64,000 nt of DNA. Source: Hesseltinella vesiculosa. Its lineage: Eukaryota > Mucoromycota > Mucoromycetes > Mucorales > Cunninghamellaceae. Location: contig MCGT01000001.1 of assembly GCA_002104935.1 (NCBI GenBank), positions 124,001 to 188,000 on the forward strand, in the 5' to 3' direction. Shown here piece after piece: positions 49,501 through 60,971 of this stretch; the stretch's first letter is position 1, and every line of letters begins with the position of its first letter. Below the pieces are notes generated by a model. It made no database searches. It was not told where the DNA came from and worked only from the letters and a program-made list of their open reading frames with translations. The translations under genes and the position numbers were made by a program.

Positions 49501-51268
49501 TAAAAAAATACCATCTGCTCTTTTTTCCATCTCCTGATAGCATTCATCTCCTCCCTGTGCACTTAAGAACATCGCTGCTCGTTAGTGCTATTTGCAGAAT
49601 TGAAAAAAAAAAATGAGCTACCAAAAATCAGTACCTCCCAGGCTGCTTGCTGCACAAAGGTGTCAAATCCCAGGCTGAGCAATCAAGCAAGTCTCGGATC
49701 ACCTCCTGATGAGATGGATCCTTTGCACTATTTTGCAAATGGGGTATTTCGACAATATAGGGAATAGGCATAGTCTTCGCCCTTGTCAACAGCTGGGCCA
49801 GAGGCATGAACACTTGAGATTAGAAAAAAGTAGGTTGAGCGACGGTTTTTTTTTATCATACTTGCGAATTTGGCGAAGTGGTATGGTAGCTACTCACATT
49901 TGGCTCCTATTGTGCATAGTTGAGGTACTTCACAGCCTTTGCATGTGATGGAATGGTGACGATCGTTCAAAAAAAAAAAACGAAGACCTCCGGTTGACCC
50001 AAAATCGCCTTGAATTCAATTTAATCCACTCAAGTGTTTTTTTCAGGTAGCCCAATTACCTATAATTGTTGGTTATCGAGGCAGAGAAAAAGGCATGGGT
50101 GAAAAAAAAAAAAAAAAAAAAAAAAGTAATCAAAGCGGGGCTGGCGATTGGGAGGGACGTGCTTTGAAAGGGAACGTGTTTTGACGACAGAGCGTGTTCT
50201 GCGTTTGTTCAAAAAAGTTAATTTTGGTACTTGTTCTACTTCATTTAGACATTATTTCTCGCAATTTCCTATTTTTTATGCTTTCCCAAGATTCCAAAAA
50301 GACCAGCTTGTACCTTCTTATCCAAGCCTCTCTTCGCCAAAAAAAAAATAAATCTTGAGTTTCTTAACTTTTTTTGTGCATTTTTTTATTGGTTTATGAA
50401 AACAGTGTTATCATACTTTGCAAATTGAACCATGTGGACCTGTCATACAGTGTCCAAGCTTGACCAGCAGCCTGCGTCAATTGAGACTTTTTTTGAGGGT
50501 AAAAACGTATGGCAACCCATTGAGATATTGTGAGGAGTCCAAGGTATAGAATGACATTTTCTTGGCGTCTCATTTTTAATGTGCAGACACAGAAATGCTT
50601 TTTTTTTTCTTATGATCACTTGTTTCATTCTTTCCTTGCTTTGAATGTAACAAAGCATGTGCCAGAAATGGTAAAGAAAAATGAGATGCCGCGCTTGTTT
50701 GAGATTTTTCGCGTAACACCATCCTATCTCGGACCTCGAAGTTTTGATAATTGGGTCATCGTTTTCAAAGAAGTATGAATACTCGGAAATCCCTGATTGC
50801 AACAGGGCAAAAAAAAAAAGTTTATTTTCTACTTATTTTCTGAGCGGCAGAAAAACCATTGCACAAATGCTTGCTGTTAAAAGTAAATTTAATAAAACAA
50901 AGGTGATGAGTCTGGATCACCGACGTTGCCGTGAGTATGTTTGGCTTTGCAGTTGTATCGATGTCATACTAGGTCGATTATATACATATATGCCAACAAA
51001 GGAACTTTTTTGGGTGTGATTACATTTGTTCAATGGAAAACGAAGAAACAGCACACAGTGCAAACCAACTCAATGCAATATTTGGCTCGTGTAACCGTTG
51101 CCTTCAAATGGAAATTTTCGAGGTTTCTACCCAGGGAATCGACAATCTAAAAGTCCCTTTTCGCTACTCTCACTTTATTTTCTCTCTTCTTCTTTATTTT
51201 TCTTTTACTCTTTACCCCCCTTCCCTTCATTCTTATAACCCGCTCTCTTGCGTTTGATTTGGATCAAA

Positions 51269-51285
51269 CCTATCTATAAACCTCA
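51269..51285 (+). promoter_or_regulatory. Possible TATA box of the LysM gene
   Basis: CTATCTATAAAC lies about 40 bp before the start codon, after a CT-rich stretch (51170-51240). If used, the leader would be very short, so this is tentative. Confidence 0.3.
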
Positions 51286-51315
51286 AACTACCCATTCCTT
51301 TTTTTTAAAAAAAAA

Positions 51316-52710
51316 ATGCGTTTACCCACCCTTGCTACTTTGGGCTGTCTTTTGCTCACGACATCCAAATTTGTTACTGCCGACATGATGCTTGAAGCTC
51401 GTGCTGTGGACAGTGCTAACGCCTATTCCGATTATTACAACCAAGTCTTTGGCCAAGAAGACAGCGATAGTGACAACTTCGAATTGGTGGAAGAACCCGC
51501 TGTCAGTGCCAACGCTAATACTTTGGCCAAACGTGCCACCTGCTCTGAATACCACACCGGTAAGCGCGGCCCTAAAATCACGACTGCCATCCCCCCCCCA
51601 AAAAAAAAAAAAAAAAGAAATCTCGGCCCTCTCATTATTAACTCATTTTTTTAAAGTTTCTGGCAGCGACACCTGTATTGGTCTTACCAAGAAGTATGGT
51701 ATCCACCTTGATGACTTTTACAACTGGAACCCTCAAGTCAACCACAAATGCACCAATTTGAACGACGGCAAAAAGTACTGCGTCGGTGTTAGCGCTTCTT
51801 CCTCCGGCTCTGGCTCCTCCACCTCTGGCTGCTCCAAGACTCACGTCGGTAATTGCCCACTTTCTCATTTTTCTGAATTATTTTGCTAAGCAATATATTA
51901 CCATCGCCAGTGTCTGGTTCTGATACCTGCGAAAGCTTGGCTAAGGAATTCAACATCAGCCTCAATACCTTCTACTCCTTGAACCCCAAGGTGCACCGAG
52001 GTTCCTGCGATAACTTGGACAACGGCAAATCTTACTGTGTCCAAGGTGGCTCCAGCCACAAGGGTACTCAACTTGGCCAATCCTCCGGTGGTGGCAGCAA
52101 GAAGAAGCATCACGGCTCCAAGAAGCAACCCTCATCTGGTGGCTCTGGCAAGAAGGAACAACGCAAGCGCATCCAATCCAACACTGCCTTTACCTACTAT
52201 TGGATTGCTGACCCCTCCTCCTACTCCAACTCTGGCAAGATGGTTACCGTCAAGACCTGCGGTGGTCAAAACATCGGCAAGGTCCACGAAGACTATGCTG
52301 ATGCTTTGGTCATGGAAGGCACTGGCGTCCTTGGGTCCAAGATTGTCAACCTCGGCGGCTGCTCCTGCAACAACTACAAGTGTTTCGAATTGGTTGACAA
52401 GAGCGACGATCCCTTTGGTTTGACCGCCTACGGCTCTCCTCTCCGTCCCTACATCACCATTGCTGCCAACGATATCTCCAAGGGTACCAAGATCTTTGTG
52501 CCTCAATTGGTCGGCTGGAAGCTACCCAACTCCAACAAGCGACACAACGGCTGTCTCTTGGTTGAAGATCAATCCTGGAGCTTTGGTGGCCACCACATCG
52601 ATTTCTATGTCTACCAACAATCCCACTACAAGACCTTGGACAAATCTCACCGTATTACCAAGGTTGATATCTATGAAGGCGGCAGCTGTCAATTGCTCAA
52701 CTATCTTTAA
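51316..52710 (+). CDS. Secreted protein with two LysM domains and a C-terminal 3D (double-psi barrel-like) domain
   Basis: Three exons: 51316-51559, 51657-51848, 51911-52710. Signal peptide at residues 1-22 (MRLPTLATLGCLLLTTSKFV). A Kex2-type LAKR site near residue 74 suggests a propeptide. Two LysM units start with the same VSGSDTC: DTCIGLTKKYGIHLDDFYNWNP and DTCESLAKEFNISLNTFYSLNP, each with a closing Cys; LysM binds chitin/N-acetylglucosamine polymers. A Ser/Gly/Lys linker leads to the C-terminal domain (FTYYWIADPSSYS, then DPFGLTAYGSPLRPYITIAA, SKGTKIFVPQLVG, VEDQSWSFGGHHIDFYV) with Gly-Thr and paired Asp features of the 3D/RlpA-like fold. Likely acts on or in the cell wall. Each LysM is set off by an intron, suggesting exon duplication. 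Confidence 0.85.
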
Positions 52711-52857
52711 ATAAACACCTCCCCCGAGACACTGTCTCCCTTACTTCAGTGGGATTTGGTCTTTTCCAATTGGAGTGCAAAAAAAAAAAAAAACTTAATT
52801 TAATGTGGTCTAATGGGCTGCAACGTTGGAAATTTAAAAAAAAAAAAAAAGGCGTGG

Positions 52858-54797
52858 CTAAAGTACAATGGTTTCACCAAAGGCGGTGGTAATGAAATTG
52901 GAAGGTGAGGGATTGGAGGAGTTGTTGCTGAGGGTTGAAGAAGACGTGGTTGTGCTGTCATCGGGCGAGGATGATTGTGGATCCGCAGATGACACATGCT
53001 TGAGGCTAGGATGACGCTGTTCCCATAATCGAGCCAACGACCTCGGTGCTTCCATGTAATGCTCTTCAGACATCATAAACGTGCCCCAATGGACCCCAAC
53101 AGACAGTCTTGGCATTTTCAAATCCTCATGCACTTGGATTGCTTCTTCAGGGCTGATATGGACACATTGCATCAACGATTTTGGTTTGAAACTACCAATG
53201 GGTATAGCTGCCAGGGTAAAAGGTGCATACAGGTCGCCAATGGCTTGATACAGATCTTGTGAATACCCTGTGTCACCACTGAAGAGAAAAGAAATTAATA
53301 AACCAAACCCTTTTTAATGCACGATGAAGTCAACTTTTTTTAAGCTTACCAAAAGAAGACGCTGTCATGCTGACTCTTGATCACGTAGCTGCACCACAAT
53401 GTCCCATTCTTTTCAAATGGCGTTCTAGACCCGCTCCAATGCTAACCACAAAAAAAACCACGGTGAGTTTTCTTGGCCAATTCTTCTTCTCTTTTTTTTT
53501 TTTTTCTTTTACCATGGCTGGCACGCAGGCAATCATTATATCTGGTCTTGTGCTATGACGAATTTCTTGCCACCAATCCATTTCAACAAACTACACCAAT
53601 GAAGCTATGAGCTTGGCTATTTATATCATGATACCTTGTCATTCTCCTTACATTTTCAACTTTGCGTTTCAAAAACCAATCTCGTAACCCAAGCGGGATG
53701 TACCATGTCACCGAGTTTCCTAATTCATACACAACATTTTCGTCTATATAGAAAAGAATGAGCTCTAAACTGGTTGCCATCCTGGATCGACATACCTAGA
53801 TGGTCAAAATGGTCATGAGAGATCAAGACAATATCCAACTTGTCTTTGAATTCTTTGAGAGGACTTGGCACAGGGCGCAGTCGTTTTGGCCCCACATAAT
53901 CATTTACTGACCGCTTTGCAAAAGCCGGATCTAGGCATGAGACGTTAGAAAAGATAAAACATGGTTACACACCCATCAGCACCCATTGACATATAAAAAA
54001 AGCATGTTCCTTCCGGCTTCACAATCACATCCGCACTAACCTGTTAAAATAGCCAATCCATGCAAACTGATCAGGCACGTTGATTGTCTACGGTGGCGAA
54101 TGCCAGTAAAAAAATATAATTATAAAAAAAAGTGAGCAAACGAGTTAAGCCAGTGAGCCCTAATCGAATTTGTTTGTTTGGATGCAAAAGATAACCTTAC
54201 CCGAACCATGTAAACGTAACACCGCTTGCCTTGTCGGGTGCGTCCGTTGGCAAAGCTTGTTTGATCTGTTGCGCAAAAACTGTCTCAAAATCGGGCAATT
54301 TCACAGGCAGCGACAGCGCCAGTTCCTGGGACATGTACAAAAGCCGTTAACTATTACACCTTTCATTTCTCTCTAGATCGATTACCTCATGCGATCGAGG
54401 TAAGCCATTACCCTTCCAACGGCGTAACCAAAACCATGTTGTCTCTATCAATGACGGATTTTGCCATTCATCAAACGGATTCACAAAGTAGCGCTCCACC
54501 TGGAAGAAATGCGACAAAAATAATGGTTCTTCTTGTTATCATTATGTATCAAGGATCTCTTCCCATCCGCACTCTTACCTTTAGACTGGCGTAGCGATCT
54601 TCAGGGCGCTTTAATACACGTCTTTTCTTGATTTCTCGTTTTCTGACAGCTTCAATCAGTTCCGTGGTGTGAGTCCATTGCAAATAATGATAAAGAATTG
54701 CAGAAGCAGCTACAGTAATTGCAAGCGTAGGGATCGTTAAAGGGTGATCAAAAGGAATAGGGAAGCTAGAAAGCGAGGGCCTCTTATTGTGCTGCAT
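52858..54797 (-). CDS. NAPE-PLD-like metallo-beta-lactamase-fold hydrolase
   Basis: Resembles N-acyl-phosphatidylethanolamine-hydrolysing phospholipase D and yeast Fmp30 (mitochondrial membrane). Start 54797 (MQHNKRPSLSSFP) gives an N-terminal membrane segment IPTLAITVAASAILYHYL. Following exons read FVNPFDEWQNPS, TFTWFG, QSTCLISLHGLAILTDPAFA, and the zinc-binding motif LISHDHFDHL (about 53800, H-x-H-x-D-H). Later exons give HWSGSRTPF, FSGDTGYSQDLYQAIGDLY and PRLSVGVHWGTF, positions where family metal ligands Asp and His occur. A Ser/Thr/Asn-rich tail ends the protein. About eight exons. Activity on NAPE is inferred from family only. Confidence 0.85.
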
Positions 54798-55492
54798 GGG
54801 TTTGAGAGGCAATTGGAGGAATGAGCAAGAGACAAAGTGGAAAAAAAAAATCAAGGGGGTTTTATTTTTTTTATTTTTGACCCATCCCGTGATCCCCGCC
54901 TGCCGAAGCCAGCCTGACGAGTGGGTATGGAAAATTTGAGAAGAAAAAAACAGCGCAACCAATCAAATAGTCAGATGCATATGTGCTACTAAGCGCACTA
55001 ACATGATCCGCTGCAGAAAAGAATTTGTCGCATCTTTCTGCAAAGCATGTTATTTTACCACCTTGGATTTATAGACCAAACATGGTAAGGCATAGGGAGA
55101 GGCATGCGTGAAATAGACAGAATGGTATGGATAGTCGCAATTTCTTCAATCTGGAGCATTTTTGTTTAACTGAGGATGACTCTGGGGCCTGAATTTTTTT
55201 TTTTCGTGGTTTGGTTTGCCAGGCAGTGTTAAGTTTTTATTTAAGAAGCACAGTAAAATTAGCAATAGAGATAGGCAAATAGTGTTACCTTTATCATTGA
55301 TGGTACGCTACTTCATTTTATATTTCAAAAAGAAAGGTACGTAGTAAAAAAAAGGGCTAAGGATGTGATTGGCGATCATTCTCGCTGGCATTGGCAAAGG
55401 TTTGATCATCCGCAACACGCGATTCTTTTTTTTGTTTGTTTATCTAGGCTCTTCTATCTTTTTTATTTTTGCTCATTTTCTATCTATCCCAG
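54798..55492. other. Divergent intergenic region NAPE-PLD-like / Fanzor
   Basis: 695 bp with no gene seen. It must hold the promoters of the two divergent genes. A pyrimidine-rich leader (55430-55490) precedes the Fanzor start. No transposon ends could be established. Confidence 0.4.
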
Positions 55493-58400
55493 ATGCAATC
55501 GCTTCTTCAAGCTGTCTACGAAACTCTGTGCCACATCCCTGAAGAAGATTTCGGCCGGGCGTTGCCTGATCTGTTGGATCAAGCTTGGATGACCACCGAA
55601 CAAATCTACACTGTTTGGTCACAAGCAAAAGTCTATCGCAAACGTAAGTCATCCATCACTTCAATCATGTCTTTTTCTTTACCCATCTTCGTAGGACGGG
55701 AAACTGGGCCCACGCCACAACGACGTGCCCAACAACAGGAACAAAACGATCGCGCCGAGGGGAGACGGCAGCGCCAAGAAGATGAGCGAAATCCTGATGC
55801 TGTGGGACCGTGTGCCACATGCGGCCAAATGGGACACTGTTCGTCTGCCAGCCGCCTCTGTCCTTACCATCGCATGAACAAGAAGGATTACATCAACGAA
55901 ATGATGCCAGGTGGTGAGCGCTACACGATAAAAAAAAGCTTTGAAGATGCCGTCCGGCAGCCTTTCAAGCTCGCTTTGAAGCGCAACATAGAATCGACCA
56001 GCGCCTGCAACAAGAACATCCTTTTCCGCCTCCAATTGTTTCTCAACCATTTTGCTCTCACCCACCCGTCTGACTTTAAAAGCATCATGATCAGCCAGAA
56101 CGGTCTCCTGTCCATCTCGCAACTCGTCTATCCCCGCAACCCGCGTCGACCAGGGATGACCAACGCTCATGTCCTACGAAACCTTCCTCCCACCTTCCTG
56201 CCTCACTGGAACCAGTTTGTCCGTGACCACCCGAACATCACCTACAGCCCCAACGACCACCAAGGCATGGGTCCGCTCGACAATGCAGCCCTTCTCATTC
56301 CTGCTGATCACCGCAGCCTTTACTTCCACCACCCGCATAAATTCTATGCAAATACTTTTGGGCCATGCTTGTCAACGCTTGCCACAGCTTACTCCAATTG
56401 TTTGGTGATCGACTTTGAGAAAAAGGTCAAGAAGTTTATTCGATTCTCCTTTGCCATCACGGATCTCAGCGTAGGTTTTATAAAAAAAAAAAAAGAACCA
56501 AAAAAGGGATATGTTCTGACTTTTTTTTTGTCTCTTTCAGATCCCTCACATTGACCAGCAGGTGGATGATATCTACACGAGCTTTGCAGAGAGACCTTCC
56601 CATCCTCAATCAGGGGTAACACCTGGATCGGCCACAAGCAATGTCCCTGGTGTGTCTACCGAAGAAGCGGCCATTGCCAGTGTGAAGGCGAAAACACTGG
56701 CCTTGAAACCCCACTACGTTGGCAAATTGACGTCGACAACCCTGTCCCGAAACCCCAGCAGTGCCTTGCTTGTCTACATCAACATCAACAAGCACTACGA
56801 GCAATACAAGTGCCAGCCCAATGCCAACCCTAAAAAATGCCCGAAGCTTACCATCCTTCCTGAGCCTCACTTTGGACGCCGATTCATCCCCATTTTACCC
56901 GACACGATCAAATATCTAGCCGAATGCGATGCTCCTGGTAACGCTGTGGCTACCATTGGCAATGAAACAAACAACGACAACACTGGTGAACGCGACGCCG
57001 CTTTCATCCGTGCCTTGCCCATGTTTTTCAAGGTGTTCCACATGGAAAAGTTCGACTTTGGCAGGCCTGGGTACGGGAGGTAAGTTTCGCAGACACCAAA
57101 AAAAAAAAAAAAGAACAACCTCCAACTTTTTTCTTCTTCTTCTCACCTAGTGCCCAGGACATGCTTGAGGGTATACTATACAACCGTCCACTGTTTGCTT
57201 GCCACATTTGGTGTGATGGCGTTTCGTGCTGCTTTGAATTTATTCGTTTGCCAACCACGCATCGCCCAACGATGAAGCTGCCCAGCCTGGACCACTGGGA
57301 TACCGAACTGGTAGAACGCTTCGATATGGTTGCCGTCGATCCAGGCCGCCGTGCCATCGTCACCGGAAGCTATGGCACACCTTATCCACTTTCTATACTC
57401 CCTGAAACCCGGGATGACGAAGACTCTGCAGGGGAAGGTGAACCCGATAACGATAATGACGAAGAACAAATGGCTATCGACACCCCATGTCCTATTCGTA
57501 CTGCTCAGCCTGCACATCAACATCAGGACTTTGACAACGCCACTGGCAGCACTGATATGGAACAAGGAAATATCTCTATGCCTATGATTGACGATGCCGA
57601 TCCTACCACCCCGATCCCCCAGTCTCACCATCTGCCTTACCGAGTCATCAAAGTTTCTGCAAAGGAATACCGCTCGCAATGTGGAACGCAGCGACGAATC
57701 CAACAATTGGAACGACGCAAGGTTTCCACAACATACTCCTTCCGAGGTCAGCAAATACCGTTCAATCAGATGGAAGCCGCCATCCCTTCCCACCAAACCA
57801 CCAGCCCCACTGAATATGCCACGCGAATCCAGCACCTGTTTGATCGTCTCCCGCTCTTTTTCGACTTTTGTGGCCTCCAGCACTCCATCGACCGCTTCAA
57901 TGCTTACAGAGGGCGTCAGCGGGGCGTGGCATACGTTGCCAGTGTTCTTGCTGGCCTGTCCAAGAAGTATGTCAAGTCCCAGCGCAATGTGCGCGGCCAC
58001 CGTAAACGTACCCACCGCAATCGGCGCAAGCGTCAGAAGAAAGCTCGGAAGAAAAGGGCCATCAGGATCAGCAAGGCCAAGGAGGCGATGCGAAAACACC
58101 TTGCTGCAATGGACATGGCAATAACGAAGATCGAAGATTTGCTGAAATGCAGTGCTGGTTTGATATTGCATGGGACGATGGATCTATGGGAAGCAACATT
58201 ACATACCATGCGCACCCAACGCGACCTGGACCGTGACCACCGCATTGATCTGATCAATGAAATGGAAGTAAAGAGGCAAGTCGCCGTGGTATTCAGGAGG
58301 TCCAGGTGGGCTTATTTTTCCATTGTAGACCTGCGCCGCAAATGAAGCCATGCACACGTCTTCGTCACGGTGTGACAAAGTTTCCCAGCGAAAGAGTTCC

Positions 58401-58838
58401 ATTAATACTCTTTGGTGATGGCCTCAAGGGCCGGAAGGTCGCCGCCCCGCTCAAAAAGCAGCTTCCTGGCTCGTCTTCCCTGGTGTTTGACCAATTGGAA
58501 AACCGACAACGTCAGGGCAAGCTTGCTGTTATCTCACTGAATGAGTTCAAAACAAGCAAGGTGGGTGAAAAAAAAAGGCATGGCAACCGCAACGAAGTGG
58601 TTCATTCTCTTTCTTTATGCAGCTCTGCTCTGTCTGCCATGGCCCAACCAAAAACCCAGTCATGAATGGGGGCAAGATTTATGGACTTCTGCGCTGCAGC
58701 TCCTGTGCGGCCATCTTTGACCGGGATGTCATGGCAGCTTGCAACATGATCTCCATTGGTCAACACTTTTTCCAACACCAGCAACGCCCCCTGGCCTTTT
58801 GCCCGCGCCGACGCCCCCAAACCTCTCCTATCGTTTAG
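55493..58838 (+). CDS. Fanzor, eukaryotic TnpB-like RNA-guided DNA nuclease
   Basis: About 1000 residues. Exons 55493-55643, 55695-56470, 56541-57079, 57151-58267, then 58348 (or 58381)-58560 and 58623-58838; all but one junction keep frame unambiguously. RuvC-I is DMVAVDPGRRAIVTG (Asp codon at 57338). The family marker VSAKEYRSQCG follows, then a Lys/Arg-rich helix (RGHRKRTHRNRRKRQKK), likely for guide RNA binding. RuvC-II region is PLILFGDGLKG. LNEFKTSK (Glu codon at 58543) carries the rearranged Fanzor glutamate just before the zinc ribbon CSVC...CSSC, followed by RuvC-III IFDRDVMAACNM (Asp codon at 58725 or 58719). The N-terminal half has a Cys/His knuckle (CATCGQMGHC). Known Fanzors cut DNA guided by an omega RNA from the gene's 3' flank. 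Whether this copy is active is inferred only from intact motifs. Confidence 0.87.
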
Positions 58839-59024
58839 TTTTCATTTTTATTCACCAAAGCAACCCCGCAAAAAGGGTTACCGTCTGCTCTGGCAAGAAC
58901 GCGTTTAATGCTTTTATCCGGTAATTGGTGTTTTTAGCCAACACTTAACACAAGTTCTGATTGGTAACGGAGTTTTCTTTTTTTTCATAGTGGAGTGGGT
59001 ATGTCGTGATGTGAATTCCAATAA
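58839..59024 (+). other. Fanzor 3' flank, candidate omega-RNA region
   Basis: 186 bp between the Fanzor stop and the stop of the convergent helicase gene. Contains hairpin AACCC/GGGTT with an 8-nt loop (58862-58879) and a GTGTT/AACAC pair (near 58928-58945). Fanzor/TnpB guide RNAs usually start in or after the 3' end of the gene, so this is where one would lie. No direct proof. Confidence 0.35.
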
Positions 59025-60971
59025 CTATGGCAAGAACCTTTTCAGCTGTGGTGGAAGAGGTGTGACTTGGTGCATAGCTTGATTCGATAGCATTTTCATG
59101 AACGGTGGCAAAAGGGCCTGGTGATCCTACCAATGGCAAAAAAAAAAAAAATACAAATGTCAAATAGAGTCGGTGGGCATCTCGTTATTTCAGACTTACT
59201 TGGTTGACAAAGGTGATGGCGCAGCCAAGGTTGGAGTTCGAGGAGGAGGAGCCAGGGCCTGTAGGAAGCACGGCACGGCCAACTCGGTGGATATAGTCGT
59301 CCAGGGTAGAGGCCATGTCGTAGTTGATGACGAGTCGCACAAGCGGAAGATCCATACCACGTGCCAAAATATCCGTTGACACAACGACATCCCATGATGG
59401 TGACACGTTGGGCCGGGTCAAGTTGGCAACCACAGCTTCCCTCTCCTCTGGGTCTTTGTCCGCATGCATGGCAACCACGCTGAGTTGCTGACCAAAACGT
59501 TTCGTCAATGACTGGGCTAGGAACTCTGCCCCTAGTCGGCTTTCCACAAAAATCAAGATCGGCGGCATAAAATACTTTGGGTTGTTGAGAATGGAGTAAA
59601 GCCTCTTCGGTTTGCTTTTGTTCTCTATCCACAGGACTGTCTGCCGGACGTTGGGGGTAGGAAGTGTCGGAAGCAAAGAAGGTGCCGATGACGACGTATT
59701 AGGAGGAGAAGCCGAGTGGGAGTCAGAGCTACCGCTGGCGGTCAATTGGATGGTGACGACATCGGTTAGGTAACGGGTAATGCGGCGGATCTGGTCGCTT
59801 GTGCCGCCAGCGGTGGCGGAATAAAGCATAAGCTGGAGTGTGTGTTTAGCAGAGGTGGTGATAGTGCGAAGAAGTTTGTTGATTTCCTTGCCAAATCCCA
59901 GGCCAAGCATGGCATCTGCTTCGTCGAGCACAACCATGGACAATCGCCATAGACGCAGTGTTTGGGGGTGGTAGGTCGCTATTTGGCTCAAGCGACCGGG
60001 CGTTGCGATGATGAGTTGCACGCCTTTGTGAAGTCGATAGACTTGCGAGCTCAAGGGCTGACCACCGACAAGGAGAGAAGTGCGCATATTGGTGAGTTGT
60101 CGTACCATCGTCTTGGCGATGGTTTCCACTTGGATAGCGAGGTCGCGTGTGGGGACCACAATCAATGCATACGGGCCATAGCGGCGTTTGTCGTGGTTCA
60201 TGCGGTTCAAGGAGAGGCAGTGTGTAATGATAGGAATCAGATAGCTCCCTGTCTTTCCAGAGTGTGTGGGAGCAATGACATGCACGTCATTTCCTGCCAG
60301 ACCCACTGGAATGGCCATACGCTGGATGCTGGTAGGAATATGCCAGTCAAGATCTTGAGTCACATTGTGATGAAGCTGGTCGCCAAGCACATGCTTTAGC
60401 TGATCCATGCTGGCGATCGGTCGTGGCAGCTGCTTTCCATGGACAACCAAATCGTGCGCTTTGAGGATTAGGCGACGTTGTTGCTTGGTCATTTGCTGGA
60501 GATCTTTGCTTTCTCTGTACGCAGTCCACTTCACGTGTACCTTTTCTGCGATCGTATGCTGTACATGACCTTGTTCAATCGCATTGATTTTGACATTAGC
60601 ATTTGTGGACTTTAGTACTACGCGATCGACATTGTTGCTGGTATCTATTTGTTTGCATTCCAAACTTGAAGTAATATAAAAAGACAGGTAAAACATCTTT
60701 GAATAGGCTTTTTTTGATTGTTTGTTTGTTACCTGCAAACATCATGATCGGTATCATCGTTGATATATTCACCGTAACGCCCACACACACAGCAAGTTTC
60801 TTCATTGGATTGAGCAGATCGTTGCTGAGAGCATAGCTTCTTGATGGGTGCAAGCGATGGCTGTTGGATAGGTGGAGATGCGACTGTGTTTTGCTTTTTT
60901 TGGGGAGCCTCGAGAGGCTGATCGGTCACATCATGGCATTGTTTTCGTTTCACAGCTCGAGGGGTAATCAT
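59025..60971 (-). CDS. DEAD-box RNA helicase with N-terminal HIT zinc finger (DDX59-like)
   Basis: Exon 1 (60971 to about 60735) ends in the HIT finger CCVCGRYGEYINDDTDHDVC, joined in phase to SLECKQ in exon 2, an arrangement specific to DDX59/ZNHIT5-type helicases. Helicase motifs: Q-motif region PTSIQRMAIP, motif I APTHSGKT, Ia VPTRDLAIQ, GG, TPGRL, II VLDEADAML, III YSATAG, IV ILIFVESR, V STDILARGMDLP, VI HRVGRA. A last exon continues DHQALLPPFMKML and stops at 59025. Motif I has His where AxTGSGKT expects Gly, and VI reads IHRVGRA. About 570 residues. Function in animals touches snRNA biology/ciliary signalling; in fungi unknown. Convergent with the Fanzor gene. Confidence 0.87.

Larger units (their letters stand above)
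37400..51300. other. Gene desert of about 14 kb made of nested AT-rich repeats
   Basis: No recognisable protein gene lies between the OB-fold gene and the LysM gene; all open frames are below about 140 codons and without domains. The DNA is a mosaic of repeated blocks in both orientations (1.6-kb direct duplicates, diverged third copy, inverted arms, R1 and SH elements, hairpin-dense element). This fits a transposon graveyard or a heterochromatic/pericentric segment. Confidence 0.7.

Noticed and set aside
55226..58951. 9-bp inverted repeat GTGTTAAGT / ACTTAACAC around the Fanzor gene as transposon ends
   Set aside because: A 9-bp match between two flanks of this size is expected by chance fairly often, and no target duplication was found.
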